Below the pieces are notes generated by a model. That model saw nothing but the letters and a program-made list of their open reading frames with translations. It was not told where the DNA came from and did not search any database. From NCBI GenBank assembly GCA_029204225.1, contig CM055113.1:15771971-15835970 (forward strand): a stretch of DNA of 64,000 bases, written 5' to 3'. A program made the translations under genes and the position numbers. Position 1 is the first letter of the stretch, and each line of letters opens with the position of its first letter. This document shows positions 26,021 through 36,730 of this stretch, one piece after another. Origin of the DNA: Diphasiastrum complanatum (Eukaryota; Streptophyta; Lycopodiopsida; Lycopodiales; Lycopodiaceae).

Positions 26021-26667
26021 TGTGAAAATTGTCAACATTTCCTTGTCTAGTTTTAGGCCAAAATTGCTAAAAATGGCACATAGTTTAGGATCTGACTTTT
26101 CACACGTGTGAAACAGGTCTAGATATTTTTAGTAAGTGTATTTTTTCAGTATGAAGAAGTGTCAAACTTCACGACCTTCGAAATGAGTCCATTTTCATGT
26201 ATTTTGGACATATATGCCAATTTTACCTATATAGGGCATATTTTAGGTAAGGAGGGTCTAGAGAGAGGAGAGAGAGTCATCTCTCTCAGCTATATATAGC
26301 AGGTAGGCCATGGAGAAACAGGTTGGAGCAGATCCATTGTATTCATTTGCTTAATGAGAGATTTTTCTATTGGGTTCTCCTTCCATTGTTGGCATTGTGT
26401 AGTGATTGAGTTCAAGCTTTGTGTGTATGATCTTAGGTGCTTTCCAAAAGTGGTAGGCTGATGTATTATGGACTGTATAATGCTATTTTGGGCCGCACTT
26501 GATGTTTATGGAAGTTTCCATTTGTGATAAATGCTTTTTGATCAAGTTCTTTGCATTCTAGGTAGCATAGAATGTGTTGCCAATTCCTAGCTTATGTAGT
26601 TTGGAGTGCAAGCATTCAAGCCAATGATCTTGGAGTTTAGATCCACTTAGGATCTGTATTTTTCACA
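26021..26667 (+). repeat. 5' LTR of element A
   Basis: TGTGAAAATTG to TTTTTCACA. A TATA box (TATATATAG) is at 26291-26299. The palindrome TTCACACGTGTGAA is at 26099-26112. From about 26421 to the end it is nearly identical to the LTR of B; before that the two clearly differ. Confidence 0.93.
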
Positions 26668-26679
26668 TGGTATCAGAGC
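26668..26679 (+). other. Primer-binding site of element A
   Basis: TGGTATCAGAGC directly adjoining the LTR; same site as in element B. Confidence 0.92.
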
Positions 26680-27839
26680 TGGTTGGCTTCTATTTACAGT
26701 AAGTATTCCATTTTTGGTGATATTTGGATGTTTGATCAAGTTCTAGCATGATTTTGCATTGCTTTGTTGATCAAATCTTACTAACCTTTGTTTTGTGAGT
26801 TGAACTTGTGGATCAAAAGCATATTTCAGGTCTATTGAAGATCAGAGGCTGAAAAGAAACTATTTTGGATCAGATCATAACACCTAATCATTTGTGATTG
26901 TGAGGCTTGTGCATATTCAATACTAACAATGTTCTTTTCAATCCTATTGTTGACAATCTCCATTCTTGGATGAACACTCTCCTTAAGTGGATGAAACTTC
27001 TCCTTAAGTGGATGACAAATGCTCTTTTGAGTGAGTTGTAATTCTCCTAAAGGCTGAGCAAAGCTCCCATTTGGATGAAAGATCCCCTTTTTTGGGTGAA
27101 CATATTGCAAGCTCCGTTGTGAAGAGCATATTGTAAAGATTGTCATCAATTTTGGCATAAATTTTGGTGTACTTTGTTGAGCATGTAAGTAACTCTCCTT
27201 ATGTAATTTGATTGGAGCATTTGCTGGAAGGTGTTAACCATTATGCAAGTGTGTTTTCAGGTTCTTAACAGGTTGAGGAACATTCTCATGTGAAGTGATC
27301 TTAGATCTACATCTAAACACCAAGATTTGACAAGATAGTGAAGCTAGTCTTGTGATTCACTAAGTGTGCTCATTCATTCACCTCTAAATCTTGTATTTAT
27401 CACTTGCTGGAGTTTATAAACTTTTAGAAGTGTGGTTTACATGTGGTTTTACAGGTTGAATCAATATCTTAGTGTGTTGATCATATGTTGATCAAGTTTG
27501 TTCATTACTAGGTAATCTTGGCATCCTAGTTTTGGGTATTTTCTAAGAATGCAAGTAACTCTTCACACCATAACTTGATTTGGTCACTTGCTGGAAAGTT
27601 TGAGAGCTTAAGCAAGAGTGTGTTCAGGTTGGTTTGATTTTGTAATCCATTCTTAGTGTGTGCAAAGTGTTGCATGTGTTTCAATCTTCCTTTCTATGCT
27701 TGGAAACCATCTAGGTTCAAGATAGAAGTGTTTTAGGGTCCTAAATCTTCATAGATCTCTTTATCTATCATTTGTTGAGAGAAAAGTGAGTGCTAAGTGC
27801 TTTAGGACAGAACCTAAAAGTTGAAGAAACATTAGAATC

Positions 27840-30800
27840 ATGGCTTCCAATGGTGGGATCATGCTAGAGTCTAGTGAAAGGTTGAGTTCATCAAACTACT
27901 CTACTTGGAAAGTGAGGATGGAGTCCTTACTTGAGTTGAATGAACTCATGGACATAGTTGCAGAAATTGAAGAGAGACCTCTCACACTTCAAGAGCAACA
28001 AAGGTTTGATAAGAAGGCCAAAAGGGCTCTTCATATCATTAAAATGAATGTTACAAATGAACTTCTCAAGGAAGTTGGAAAGTGTCAAAGTGCAAGTGAG
28101 GCATGGAATGCCTTAAATAAGCTCTTTGAATCAAAGTCCACATCTAGGGTATTGACCCTAAGGAGACAAATATTTTCTAGTAGGCAAAGAGAGGGTGAAA
28201 GTGCTCATGCATTTATCTTGAGAGTTAAGTCCCTAAGTGATGATTTAGCATGCATTGATGAGAACATAAAAGATGGTGAAATAGTCCAAGTTATGTTGAA
28301 TGGTTTGCTAAATGAACATGCTAACCTTGTGCAAAGTTTTGCCATTCAAAGAGTCTTGCCAAGTGTGGTTGACTTGCAAGAAATCTTATTGGCTGAAGAA
28401 CATAGGTTGCAATCAAAGCTTGATGGTGCATCCTTGCAAGGTGGAGGTGAAGAGGCTTTCTTCACAAAAGGCAAATTCAAGGGCAAAGGTAAAGGCAAAG
28501 GGAAATGGTCCAAAGGTGGTAACTTTGATCATGATGATCACTCTTCCTCTTCCTCTTCTACTAAGAACAATAAGTCAAAGTTCAAGTGCTTTTATTGTGG
28601 GATAAAAGGACATTTTGCAAATGAATGCCATAAGAAACAAAATGCTAGATCTAGGTTGAGATCTAATGTACTTCTTGGAGATGATAATTGTTGTGCTAAC
28701 TTGGCAAGCTTTGGTGAATCTATGGTCAATTTTTTGGATCCATTGGATCTTGAAGATGCACTAGTGTTACCTACTAGTCATATGGAGTCATGTGGAGCTA
28801 AATTAGCATCATGTTTGTACTCTTCTACTCATGGACTTCCAAGGCTTGTTGGTTCTTCAATGGTGCTAGATGGCAAGTGCAAAAATGGAAAAGGTAAGGA
28901 AGGAGCTAACTTCATCAATGGAGTTGATGAAGATTCTTCTTTGGAAGTGATTGTTGCTAATGACTTGTTTGTTCATATGGAAAAAGATGGAGATGCTAAG
29001 TGTCATTCTTTGCAAGAAGATGGTTGTTCTTCTAATTCTTTTCATATTGATGTATGTAATCATGTGGGAAAAGATGATGGTGCTTTGAGCATGCTTGAAG
29101 GAAATGGTTCTTTTACATCTTTTTGTGATAAAGTCATTTGTGCAACAAGTGGTGTCACATTTCTTCATAAAAAGAGTAGATCAAAGGTTTCTATCATGAG
29201 ACTTGGTGAGGGAGATCACAAGTCAAAAGGAAGAGAAGTATGTGAAGTGTTCAAAGTAGGATGTACTTTGAATGATGTTTTTATGAACGATAGTGAGGAA
29301 GAATCATTATCATATGACTCATTACCTAAATCATTGAGTAGAAGTTCATGTTTGAAAAGAGAGAGTACTTCAATCACTCTTATGTTGAAGGTACTAAGGA
29401 TTCTTTTCTTGGCTTCTAATATTCAAGAGTCTTCTACTTCTTATGGTGCAACTATCAAGAGGGAGGTTTCTAACTTTTGTGGTGCTAGCATTAAGAGGGA
29501 GTCTTGTGAAGGAAAGGGCAATGGAAGAGTGGTTCTTGGGAAGATCCAAAGCATGGATCTAACATCTCTTCATCAACTCAAAGCATTCTATGATTGTGGT
29601 GGATTGTTCATTCATGGTCAAAATGGCAAAAGGTTGGTTGAAGAAGACTACATGGAGCAACTCAAGTGGCAACTTCTTCAAGGCAAGGGAGATATCATTG
29701 GTGAGCTTATTGAGGTTTGTTATGAACTCAAGAGGGCTGTTTTGATTAGGTTTGATACTCATCTTCACCTACTCTACTTCATGTTAAATGGAAATGTTGG
29801 AATCTATCTTTTGGTTTATGATGGTGGCATTGTTTTCACTAACTATAGTGAAGGGTCAAATTTGAACATTGATGAGATCTTGTGGGATCTTAATCATGTG
29901 TTTGAGAGGGAGTATCTTCAGAGTTTCAGATCTGAAGATGTTCACATATGCAAGATCTTTGATGTCTTATTGGAAGATCAAGAGGTTGATCTTGGATTGC
30001 TTCATCAACACCAAGAGACAAGTGGCAATTCGAAGCTAGTGAAAAGCATCAAAGAAGAGACAAATGGTCAAGGCATTTTGGATCTGTTTTTACAGGTTCT
30101 TGAAGGTTCAAGTAAGGTCTTTGGAGCTGCAAGGAAGTGTCTTCTTACTCTACCTCACTTGCCTAATCTCATGTATGAACATTGTTATGTCAATGTGTTG
30201 AAATTGTCAAATTTCAATAAAACTAGTTCCATAGTTTTGCATCCTTTGGATCTTGGAGATGGAATAGTTATCATTGCTGGTTTGTATGATCAAGTACATG
30301 AATTCATTCAGATCTTGAAAGGTATTGAAGTGGTCAATATGTTTTCTTTTGAACAAAGTTCAAGATCTAGTATTCTAGTGTTGGCAAATTGGCAACTTGT
30401 TGACATTGTAGGATCAAGCGTTGTGTGCAAATCTTGTGGAGGTACTTCAAGTATTTCAAGTTCAGGTTTTGGTCATTCAAATGGAGTAGGGAACACATCT
30501 TTTTGGCATTCATTCACTCAAAGGCTTTCATGGATTGAAGATCTACAAAGGCAAGGTGGTGATGGAAGTTCATTCATGGAGATACATGTTGCATTCACTA
30601 TATGTATAGTGAAATGTAGAGGAGGCATGCAAACACTTGTTGATCACTTTCATTTACAACTTGTTTGCTGCTATTTTACAGAGAAACCAGAGATGGATAC
30701 ATGGAGGAATTCATTAATTGAGATTCTATGTTCTTTTACATGTACCATTTTTATGATTCTATGTAAAATTGATGTAAGAAATAGTGAAGCATCCTATATG

Positions 30801-30917
30801 GACACTATTATCTATATCAATTATGTACATATTAGGATCCTTGAGAAGAGATCTATTCTGATGATGGAGATCATTCTTAAGTTGGAACAAAGTAGTGTTG
30901 TAAAACTAGCAAGTTAA
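27840..30917 (+). CDS. Gag fused in one frame to a long unrecognised region (element A)
   Basis: 1025 residues in one open frame. Residues 1 to about 265 are a Copia Gag: the UBN2-type N-terminal part (SNYSTWKVRMESLL near 18-31), a Lys/Gly-rich basic stretch near 210-225 and a CCHC knuckle CFYCGIKGHFANEC at 250-263. This part is almost identical to element B. After the knuckle the sequence departs completely. Residues 270-1025 have no protease DSG, no integrase and no clear reverse transcriptase. About 29760-29930 shows only a faint likeness to the Copia reverse transcriptase region (compare SNLNIDEI with NNLDIDEI in B). The C-terminal part recurs in the relic at 9369-10830. The frame has been kept open over 3 kb, which argues for a real product or very recent origin. 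Function of the novel part is unknown. Confidence 0.85.
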   Translation: MASNGGIMLESSERLSSSNYSTWKVRMESLLELNELMDIVAEIEERPLTLQEQQRFDKKAKRALHIIKMNVTNELLKEVGKCQSASEAWNALNKLFESKSTSRVLTLRRQIFSSRQREGESAHAFILRVKSLSDDLACIDENIKDGEIVQVMLNGLLNEHANLVQSFAIQRVLPSVVDLQEILLAEEHRLQSKLDGASLQGGGEEAFFTKGKFKGKGKGKGKWSKGGNFDHDDHSSSSSSTKNNKSKFKCFYCGIKGHFANECHKKQNARSRLRSNVLLGDDNCCANLASFGESMVNFLDPLDLEDALVLPTSHMESCGAKLASCLYSSTHGLPRLVGSSMVLDGKCKNGKGKEGANFINGVDEDSSLEVIVANDLFVHMEKDGDAKCHSLQEDGCSSNSFHIDVCNHVGKDDGALSMLEGNGSFTSFCDKVICATSGVTFLHKKSRSKVSIMRLGEGDHKSKGREVCEVFKVGCTLNDVFMNDSEEESLSYDSLPKSLSRSSCLKRESTSITLMLKVLRILFLASNIQESSTSYGATIKREVSNFCGASIKRESCEGKGNGRVVLGKIQSMDLTSLHQLKAFYDCGGLFIHGQNGKRLVEEDYMEQLKWQLLQGKGDIIGELIEVCYELKRAVLIRFDTHLHLLYFMLNGNVGIYLLVYDGGIVFTNYSEGSNLNIDEILWDLNHVFEREYLQSFRSEDVHICKIFDVLLEDQEVDLGLLHQHQETSGNSKLVKSIKEETNGQGILDLFLQVLEGSSKVFGAARKCLLTLPHLPNLMYEHCYVNVLKLSNFNKTSSIVLHPLDLGDGIVIIAGLYDQVHEFIQILKGIEVVNMFSFEQSSRSSILVLANWQLVDIVGSSVVCKSCGGTSSISSSGFGHSNGVGNTSFWHSFTQRLSWIEDLQRQGGDGSSFMEIHVAFTICIVKCRGGMQTLVDHFHLQLVCCYFTEKPEMDTWRNSLIEILCSFTCTIFMILCKIDVRNSEASYMDTIIYINYVHIRILEKRSILMMEIILKLEQSSVVKLAS

Positions 30918-30930
30918 GTTGAAGAGGGAG

Positions 30931-31577
30931 TGTGAAAATTGTCAACATTTCCTTGTCTAGTTTTAGGCCAAAATTGCTAAAAATGGCACATAGTTTAGGA
31001 TCTGACTTTTCACACGTGTGAAACAGGTCTAGATATTTTTAGTAAGTGTATTTTTTCAGTATGAAGAAGTGTCAAACTTCACGACCTTCGAAATGAGTCC
31101 ATTTTCATGTATTTTGGACATATATGCCAATTTTACCTATATAGGGCATATTTTAGGTAAGGAGGGTCTAGAGAGAGGAGAGAGAGTCATCTCTCTCAGC
31201 TATATATAGCAGGTAGGCCATGGAGAAACAGGTTGGAGCAGATCCATTGTATTCATTTGCTTAATGAGAGATTTTTCTATTGGGTTCTCCTTCCATTGTT
31301 GGCATTGTGTAGTGATTGAGTTCAAGCTTTGTGTGTATGATCTTAGGTGCTTTCCAAAAGTGGTAGGCTGATGTATTATGGACTGTATAATGCTATTTTG
31401 GGCCGCACTTGATGTTTATGGAAGTTTCCATTTGTGATAAATGCTTTTTGATCAAGTTCTTTGCATTCTAGGTAGCATAGAATGTGTTGCCAATTCCTAG
31501 CTTATGTAGTTTGGAGTGCAAGCATTCAAGCCAATGATCTTGGAGTTTAGATCCACTTAGGATCTGTATTTTTCACA
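30931..31577 (+). repeat. 3' LTR of element A
   Basis: 647 bases, apparently identical to the 5' LTR, and preceded by the purine run GAAGAGGGAG. The G-box palindrome is at 31009-31022. Confidence 0.93.
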
Positions 31578-31582
31578 CAATT

Positions 31583-33399
31583 TGTATGGGCGCGGCCAGG
31601 CAAACGTCCGTTGGCAGGACCATCTCAAAGGGGGACCTTGTCTTTGTTACTTGTTAGTAAACCTGCCTGAGTGTCTTACTTGTACGTATTCGTGGTGAGT
31701 CTTAGTACTCATGATTTGCATGGTTTGCATGATTGCTTGTGATACAAGGAGCTGATAGCTCGAGAAGGAACCTTTTCTTTTGAAGGCTGATACCATCAAA
31801 CAAAGAGGACTACAGAATCTGTGGGGCGGATTTGCAATTCAAGTGCTCACACGTGAACGACAACGAAATGACTCAATGTTTGCAAAGGATGGATGGCTAG
31901 CCTGTTTCTTGGGTTAGTTTCATTTGCGACAACGCCCACCAGACGCAAGCAGGAAGTCAAAAGTTGGAAAGGGCCATTTCAGGGGAGATCTTCTATGGAG
32001 CAGTTGGTCTTCATTTTAGGACGGCCACCTTCGGAACTGAAACTCACTGAGCATGAGCGATATCCAGAATCAGTTGGGTTTTTCCTCAAAGGGGAAAAGA
32101 CTAGGATCCTCTTCAGAGATTGGCAACAAGTTGGATCGAGCCATAATCCTAGCAGATGGGAAGCAAAGTGTTGGAAAGGCTTTTTGTCCGAAGAACTCTA
32201 CTCTAAGTTCGATCAGCTGATTTATTAAGTGGAGGGGAACTATCACACACACCTCTCTCTTGGGGCAAATTTTGAATGAAAGTTGATCAAAATGGGGGCA
32301 AATTCAAGGTGACCTAGCCATACTCACACGAGGAGACTGGCGAACTTTGGACCTAATAAGTTGACAAGTTTTTGTTGTGGAAAGGAAAGTTTGTTATAGG
32401 CTTTCTCTGGACCAGCAATGATGAGGAAACATATGAGTACGCTGGCTTGTGTTACGTGTAAGGCAGCTGATCAATGAAGGAACTGTGAAAGTTGAGTCTT
32501 GCATGAGAGACTTGGTATTTCGAACGGACGCTAAGGGACAGTTCGCGTTGAGATCGGACTAGTGCAAACTCTGGGGCATGTGTCTGATTCAAAGAGAGCT
32601 ACTTGAAGCCAAGCTCGATGTACACTTCTTGTTTTGACTGTGAGGCAACTGACCAGTGATGGAATTGTGAAAGTCAAGTTTTGCGCGACGGACATGGTGC
32701 TTCAAACAAACGCGAAGAGATAGTTCGGATGCGGATAAAACTGGTGCGACCCTTTGGCTTTCCACGAGGTCAATGGTTACATTTGGGCTGATTCAAAGAG
32801 CTACTTCAAGCTAAGTGAGAGGTGCATTGCGGAGTACTCAATCTTTGCCTACCTTAAAGAGCCAAGATGGAAAAGTATCAAGATCAGGCTGGGACAAGGA
32901 GAGAAATCAAGGTGCAGAAGCAACAAGGCACGGAGTGGACCAATAAGTGGGCAATCAAACGATAAATCCTTCGGCTCAGGGAGCCTTGATACCTGTGCAG
33001 AACCGAACAAATCTGGAGCTCAGGGAGCTCAACACAAAGTGCATCAAGGACAAATCAGGAGCTCAAAGGAGTCCCAAAGTCGAAAGTCAGAAGCGACAGG
33101 GGCGAACATTTCAAAGAAAGGCCTCTGTCACCAGTTAATAAGGCTCTCGGGTTTTACGAAAGCGATATCAAATCTACGCTTTTCCCAGACAAAGATATTT
33201 GTTTCAAGTTATGTAATTTTTCAGTACAAAGAGCTGAGCCTCCGACTTGTGGTGTGCCAGCTTCAATGTTAATAAAAAGTGGCCAGTAAATTGAGTACTG
33301 TGCCAAGTAGCATAAATGTATAGTCATTTTAATTGGGAGACACCTTTACTTTAATCTAACATCTGATGAGGACATCAGATTTTATAAAGGTGGGGCTTC
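31583..33399 (+). other. Remaining internal region of element D
   Basis: No gag or pol domain seen. A 111-codon frame at 31893-32228 and a 172-codon frame at 32754-33272 resemble nothing I know. The purine-rich AAAGGTGGGG just before 33395 is a likely polypurine tract for the 3' LTR. Confidence 0.55.
32462..32830 (+). repeat. Diverged tandem duplication of about 184 bases in element D
   Basis: AGGCAGCTGATCAATGAAGG at 32462 matches AGGCAACTGACCAGTGATGG at about 32643. Both are followed by AACTGTGAAAGT or AATTGTGAAAGT, a GGAC(T/A)TGGT block and GATTCAAAGAG(AG)CTACTT. Copies differ at roughly one base in five. Confidence 0.65.
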
Positions 33400-34673
33400 T
33401 GTTGTAAAGCTACCTTTACAAGCTTTACTTCCGGCGCCATTGTGTTGTAAAGCTACCTTTACAAGCTTTACTTCCGGCGCCATTGGCGCCAGCTATGTCC
33501 CCGGCGCCAGCAGCGCCCCTGCTGCTCCCGGCGTCGCTCCCGGCGCCACTGTGACCAGAATCCAGCCGGCGCCAAGTTCCTATGGCTGAAAATCTTTGAT
33601 CGGTTCTAGCGGAGTCCAGAGAGCTCAGATCGATGTGCAATCACCTCACACGATCTAGGCATGATTAAAGGAAGCCTGGGGATCAATAAAATCTAGAGAG
33701 AGAAAATGACTTTCTAGAAAGAGAAAATCCTAGAGAGAGAAAAAACGTGCTTTACCAGCTTAGGTAGAGTGCTTGGTATGAGGGGAGGTGCCGAATCACA
33801 CCAATACTATAGGGGAGTGCGGGTTGCGACTCAGGGCGAGCTCCAACCAAGTCTCAGCCTCCCTTGCTGGAATGTTGTCATGGCTCTCGCCTTGGCATGC
33901 TAGCGCCCCGGAGACTAGGGTCGGTCACACACTTGAAATGTAACCTTCTCAGATTTATCAATAAAGTGGGATTTTCCTCAAACTGACTCTGATTACCTTC
34001 TGGGTTTCAGTGTTCGGTAAAAGCGCCAGTTGTAAGGCCGCTTTCAAAATTTTTAACTTGGCACATAGCTGAGGGTCGTATCCCGAGACGCCCGCGGTAT
34101 GCCGTCGGGACCATTCGGTCCGTGGCGCCAGCGGTATGCTGTCGGGACCATTTGGTCCAGGAACTGGTTGTTTCCATATCTGTCGCGGCTTGTGGTTCTG
34201 AGTGTTCCTTGCATGAACGTGAATGGGTTAAGCTCTTGGGGAACGGGCTCTAACCTGTCGGCTGAGTTGGATGGCTTGCTTGGGTGGATGTTACCTGTTT
34301 ATGGCTGTCCAGTCTGGCGTGGCGCCAGGTTGGCTTCCAGCGCTCGTGACGAAGCTTTCAGTTAGTTAAGTCTGATGTAAGTCAGACCGCTTGCTTGGAA
34401 TGGATGTTACTCGTTTGTAACGAAGCTTCGAGTTGGTTAAGTTTGATGTATGTCGGGCGGCTTGCTTGGAGGGAAGTCACCCACGTCGGGACTCCCGATC
34501 TGGCATGGCGCCAGGTTGGATCTCAATGTTGGTTTTCGGAACTTCAAGTTGGTTAAGTCTGATCGTTGTTGGCGAGTTGACTGCTTGTATGTCAAGTGGG
34601 TTTGGATGGCAAGAGTTGAAGGCTGGGAAGCTAAGTCGTGGTTCCCAGCTCCCTTTGGGATGCCTGTGCTACA
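33400..34673 (+). repeat. 3' LTR of element D
   Basis: 1274 bases. Matches the 5' LTR closely, apart from a short duplication at its start and one fewer group of GGCGCC palindromes. Followed by the target duplication GCTTC. Confidence 0.88.
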
Positions 34674-34903
34674 GCTTCCCTCGTCCATCATTAATGCATT
34701 TCACAGATGATTCCACTTCAGTAGGTGGTCATTATTTTGATTATCCTGATCTGGTTGCTGCTGATGATGAAGAATGTGTAAGTGTTTAAACTTCCTTGCT
34801 TTAGAATGTTCTTAATTATTGAATGTATTTTTTCTAACATATTTCTTATTGCAGGATGCTCTCATGATTGATGATTTTGCTGCGAGACGAAGTAATTACA
34901 AAC
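34674..34903 (+). pseudogene. X-3, second part with intron
   Basis: X DNA between elements D and B. The exon ends at DEEC, with a GTAAGTG donor at 34778. The acceptor TTATTGCAG ends at 34854, giving a 77-base intron. The next exon (DALMIDDFAARRSNY) runs into the insertion site of B and resumes at 41328. No domain recognised. Confidence 0.5.
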
Positions 34904-35558
34904 TGTGAAAATTGTCAACATTTCCTAGCTAGTTTGAGGCCTAAATTGGCTAAAATTGTAAATAGTTTTGGTTCTGGAGTTTCGCACGTGTGAACCAGGC
35001 CACAATGTTTTTATTTACTATATTTTTTCAGTATGATGAAGTGTCAAACTTCATACCCTTCAAAATGAGACCATTTTGATGTATTTTGGTCATATAAGCC
35101 ATTTTTAGCTATTTTTCCTATATAGGGAATATCTAGGGTCAAGTACCTTCTAGAGAGAGGAGAGAGAGTCATCTTCCTCATCCATAAATAGTAGGGAAGT
35201 CGTGGAGAACAGGTTGGAGAAACCTTTTGTATGCTTCATTGAGATCAATAGATCATTGTCATTGTTTCTTCCTCCATTGAGAGCATTGTTGTGTGTATTG
35301 TCTTCAAGCTATTGTGTATGATCTTAGGTGCTTTCCAAAAGTGATAGGCTGATGTATTATGGACTGTATAATGCTATTTTGGGCCGCACTTGATGTTTAT
35401 GGAAGTTTTCATTTGTGGTAAATGCTTTTTGATCAAGTTCTTTGCATTCTAGGTAGCATAGAATGTGTTGCCAATTCCTAGCTTATGTAGTTTGGAGTGC
35501 AAGCATTCAAGCCAATGATCTTGGAGTTTAGATCCACTTAGGATCTGTATTTTTCACA
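34904..35558 (+). repeat. 5' LTR of element B
   Basis: TGTGAAAATTGTC to TTTTTCACA. A TATA-like CATAAATAG is at 35182-35190. TTCGCACGTGTGAA at 34981-34994 is a near-perfect form of the palindrome in A. Confidence 0.94.
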
Positions 35559-35570
35559 TGGTATCAGAGC
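35559..35570 (+). other. Primer-binding site of element B
   Basis: TGGTATCAGAGC directly after the 5' LTR. Confidence 0.93.
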
Positions 35571-36730
35571 TGGTTGGCTTCTATTTATAGTAAGTATACC
35601 ATTTTTGGTGATATTTGGATGTTTGATCAAGTTCTAGCATGATTTTGCATTGCTTTGTTGATCAAATCTTACTAACCTTTGTTTTGTGAGTTGAACTTGT
35701 GGATCAAAAGCATATTTCAGGTCTATTGAAGATCAGAGGCTGAAAAGAAACTATTTTGGATCAGATCATAACACCTAATCATTTGTGATTGTGAGGCTTG
35801 TGCATATTCAATACTAACAATGTTCTTTTCAATCCTATTGTTGACAATCTCCATTCTTGGATGAACACTCTCCTTAAGTGGATGAAACTTCTCCTTAAGT
35901 GGATGACAAATGCTCTTTTGAGTGAGTTGTAATTCTCCTAAAGGCTGAGCAAAGCTCCCATTTGGATGAAAGATCCCCTTTTTTGGGTGAACATATTGTA
36001 AGCTCCATTGTGAAGAGCATATTGTAAAGATTGTCATCAATTTTGGCATAAATTTTGGTGTACTTTGTTGAGCATGTAAGTAACTCTCCTTATGTAATTT
36101 GATTGGAGCATTTGCTGGAAGGTGTTAACCATTATGCAAGTGTGTTTTCAGGTTCTTAACAGGTTGAGGAACATTCTCATGTGAAGTGATCTTAGATCTA
36201 CATCTAAACACCAAGATTTGACAAGATAGTGAAGCTAGTCTTGTGATTCACTAAGTGTGCTCATTCATTCACCTCTAAATCTTGTATTTATCACTTGCTG
36301 GAGTTTATAAACTTTTAGAAGTGTGGTTTACATGTGGTTTTACAGGTTGAATCAATATCTTAGTGTGTTGATCATATGTTGATCAAGTTTGTTCATTACT
36401 AGGTAATCTTGGCATCCTAGTTTTGGGTATTTTCTAAGAATGCAAGTAACTCTTCACACCATAACTTGATTTGGTCACTTGCTGGAAAGTTTGAGAGCTT
36501 AAGCAAGAGTGTGTTCAGGTTGGTTTGATTTTGTAATCCATTCTTAGTGTGTGCAAAGTGTTGCATGTGTTTCAATCTTCCTTTCTATGCTTGGAAACCA
36601 TCTAGGTTCAAGATAGAAGTGTTTTAGGGTCCTAAATCTTCATAGATCTCTTTATCTATCATTTGTTGAGAGAAAAGTGAGTGCTAAGTGCTTTAGGACA
36701 GAACCTAAAAGTTGAAGAAACATTAGAATC

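Larger units (their letters stand above)
26021..31577 (+). mobile_element. Element A: gag-bearing, pol-less Copia element nested in D
   Basis: 5557 bases. LTRs of 647 bases at 26021-26667 and 30931-31577 look identical by eye, so the insertion is very recent. The target duplication CAATT is at 26016-26020 and 31578-31582. The primer site is at 26668-26679, and the polypurine tract GAAGAGGGAG ends at 30930. The single large ORF has a Copia-type Gag, but the rest is not recognisable pol. The element looks whole as a non-autonomous type and should depend on a helper such as B for reverse transcription and integration. Confidence 0.92.
24253..34673 (+). mobile_element. Element D: non-autonomous LTR element with 1.25-kb LTRs
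   Basis: LTRs at 24253-25498 and 33400-34673 start TGTTGTAAAGC and end in CTACA. The target duplication GCTTC is at 24248-24252 and 34674-34678. X coding sequence reads on across the duplication, which supports these exact borders. The primer site is at 25501-25512. Without nested element A the internal region is about 2.3 kb and shows no gag or pol, so D is a LARD-like dependent element. The LTRs differ at about nine single positions plus a few short indels, so D is young but older than A. Confidence 0.88.

Noticed and set aside
26832-27158. A 108-codon minus-strand frame, with an almost identical copy at 35723-36049
   Set aside because: It lies in the shared leader of elements A and B; its conservation comes from the leader DNA. 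No domain, and antisense to the element.
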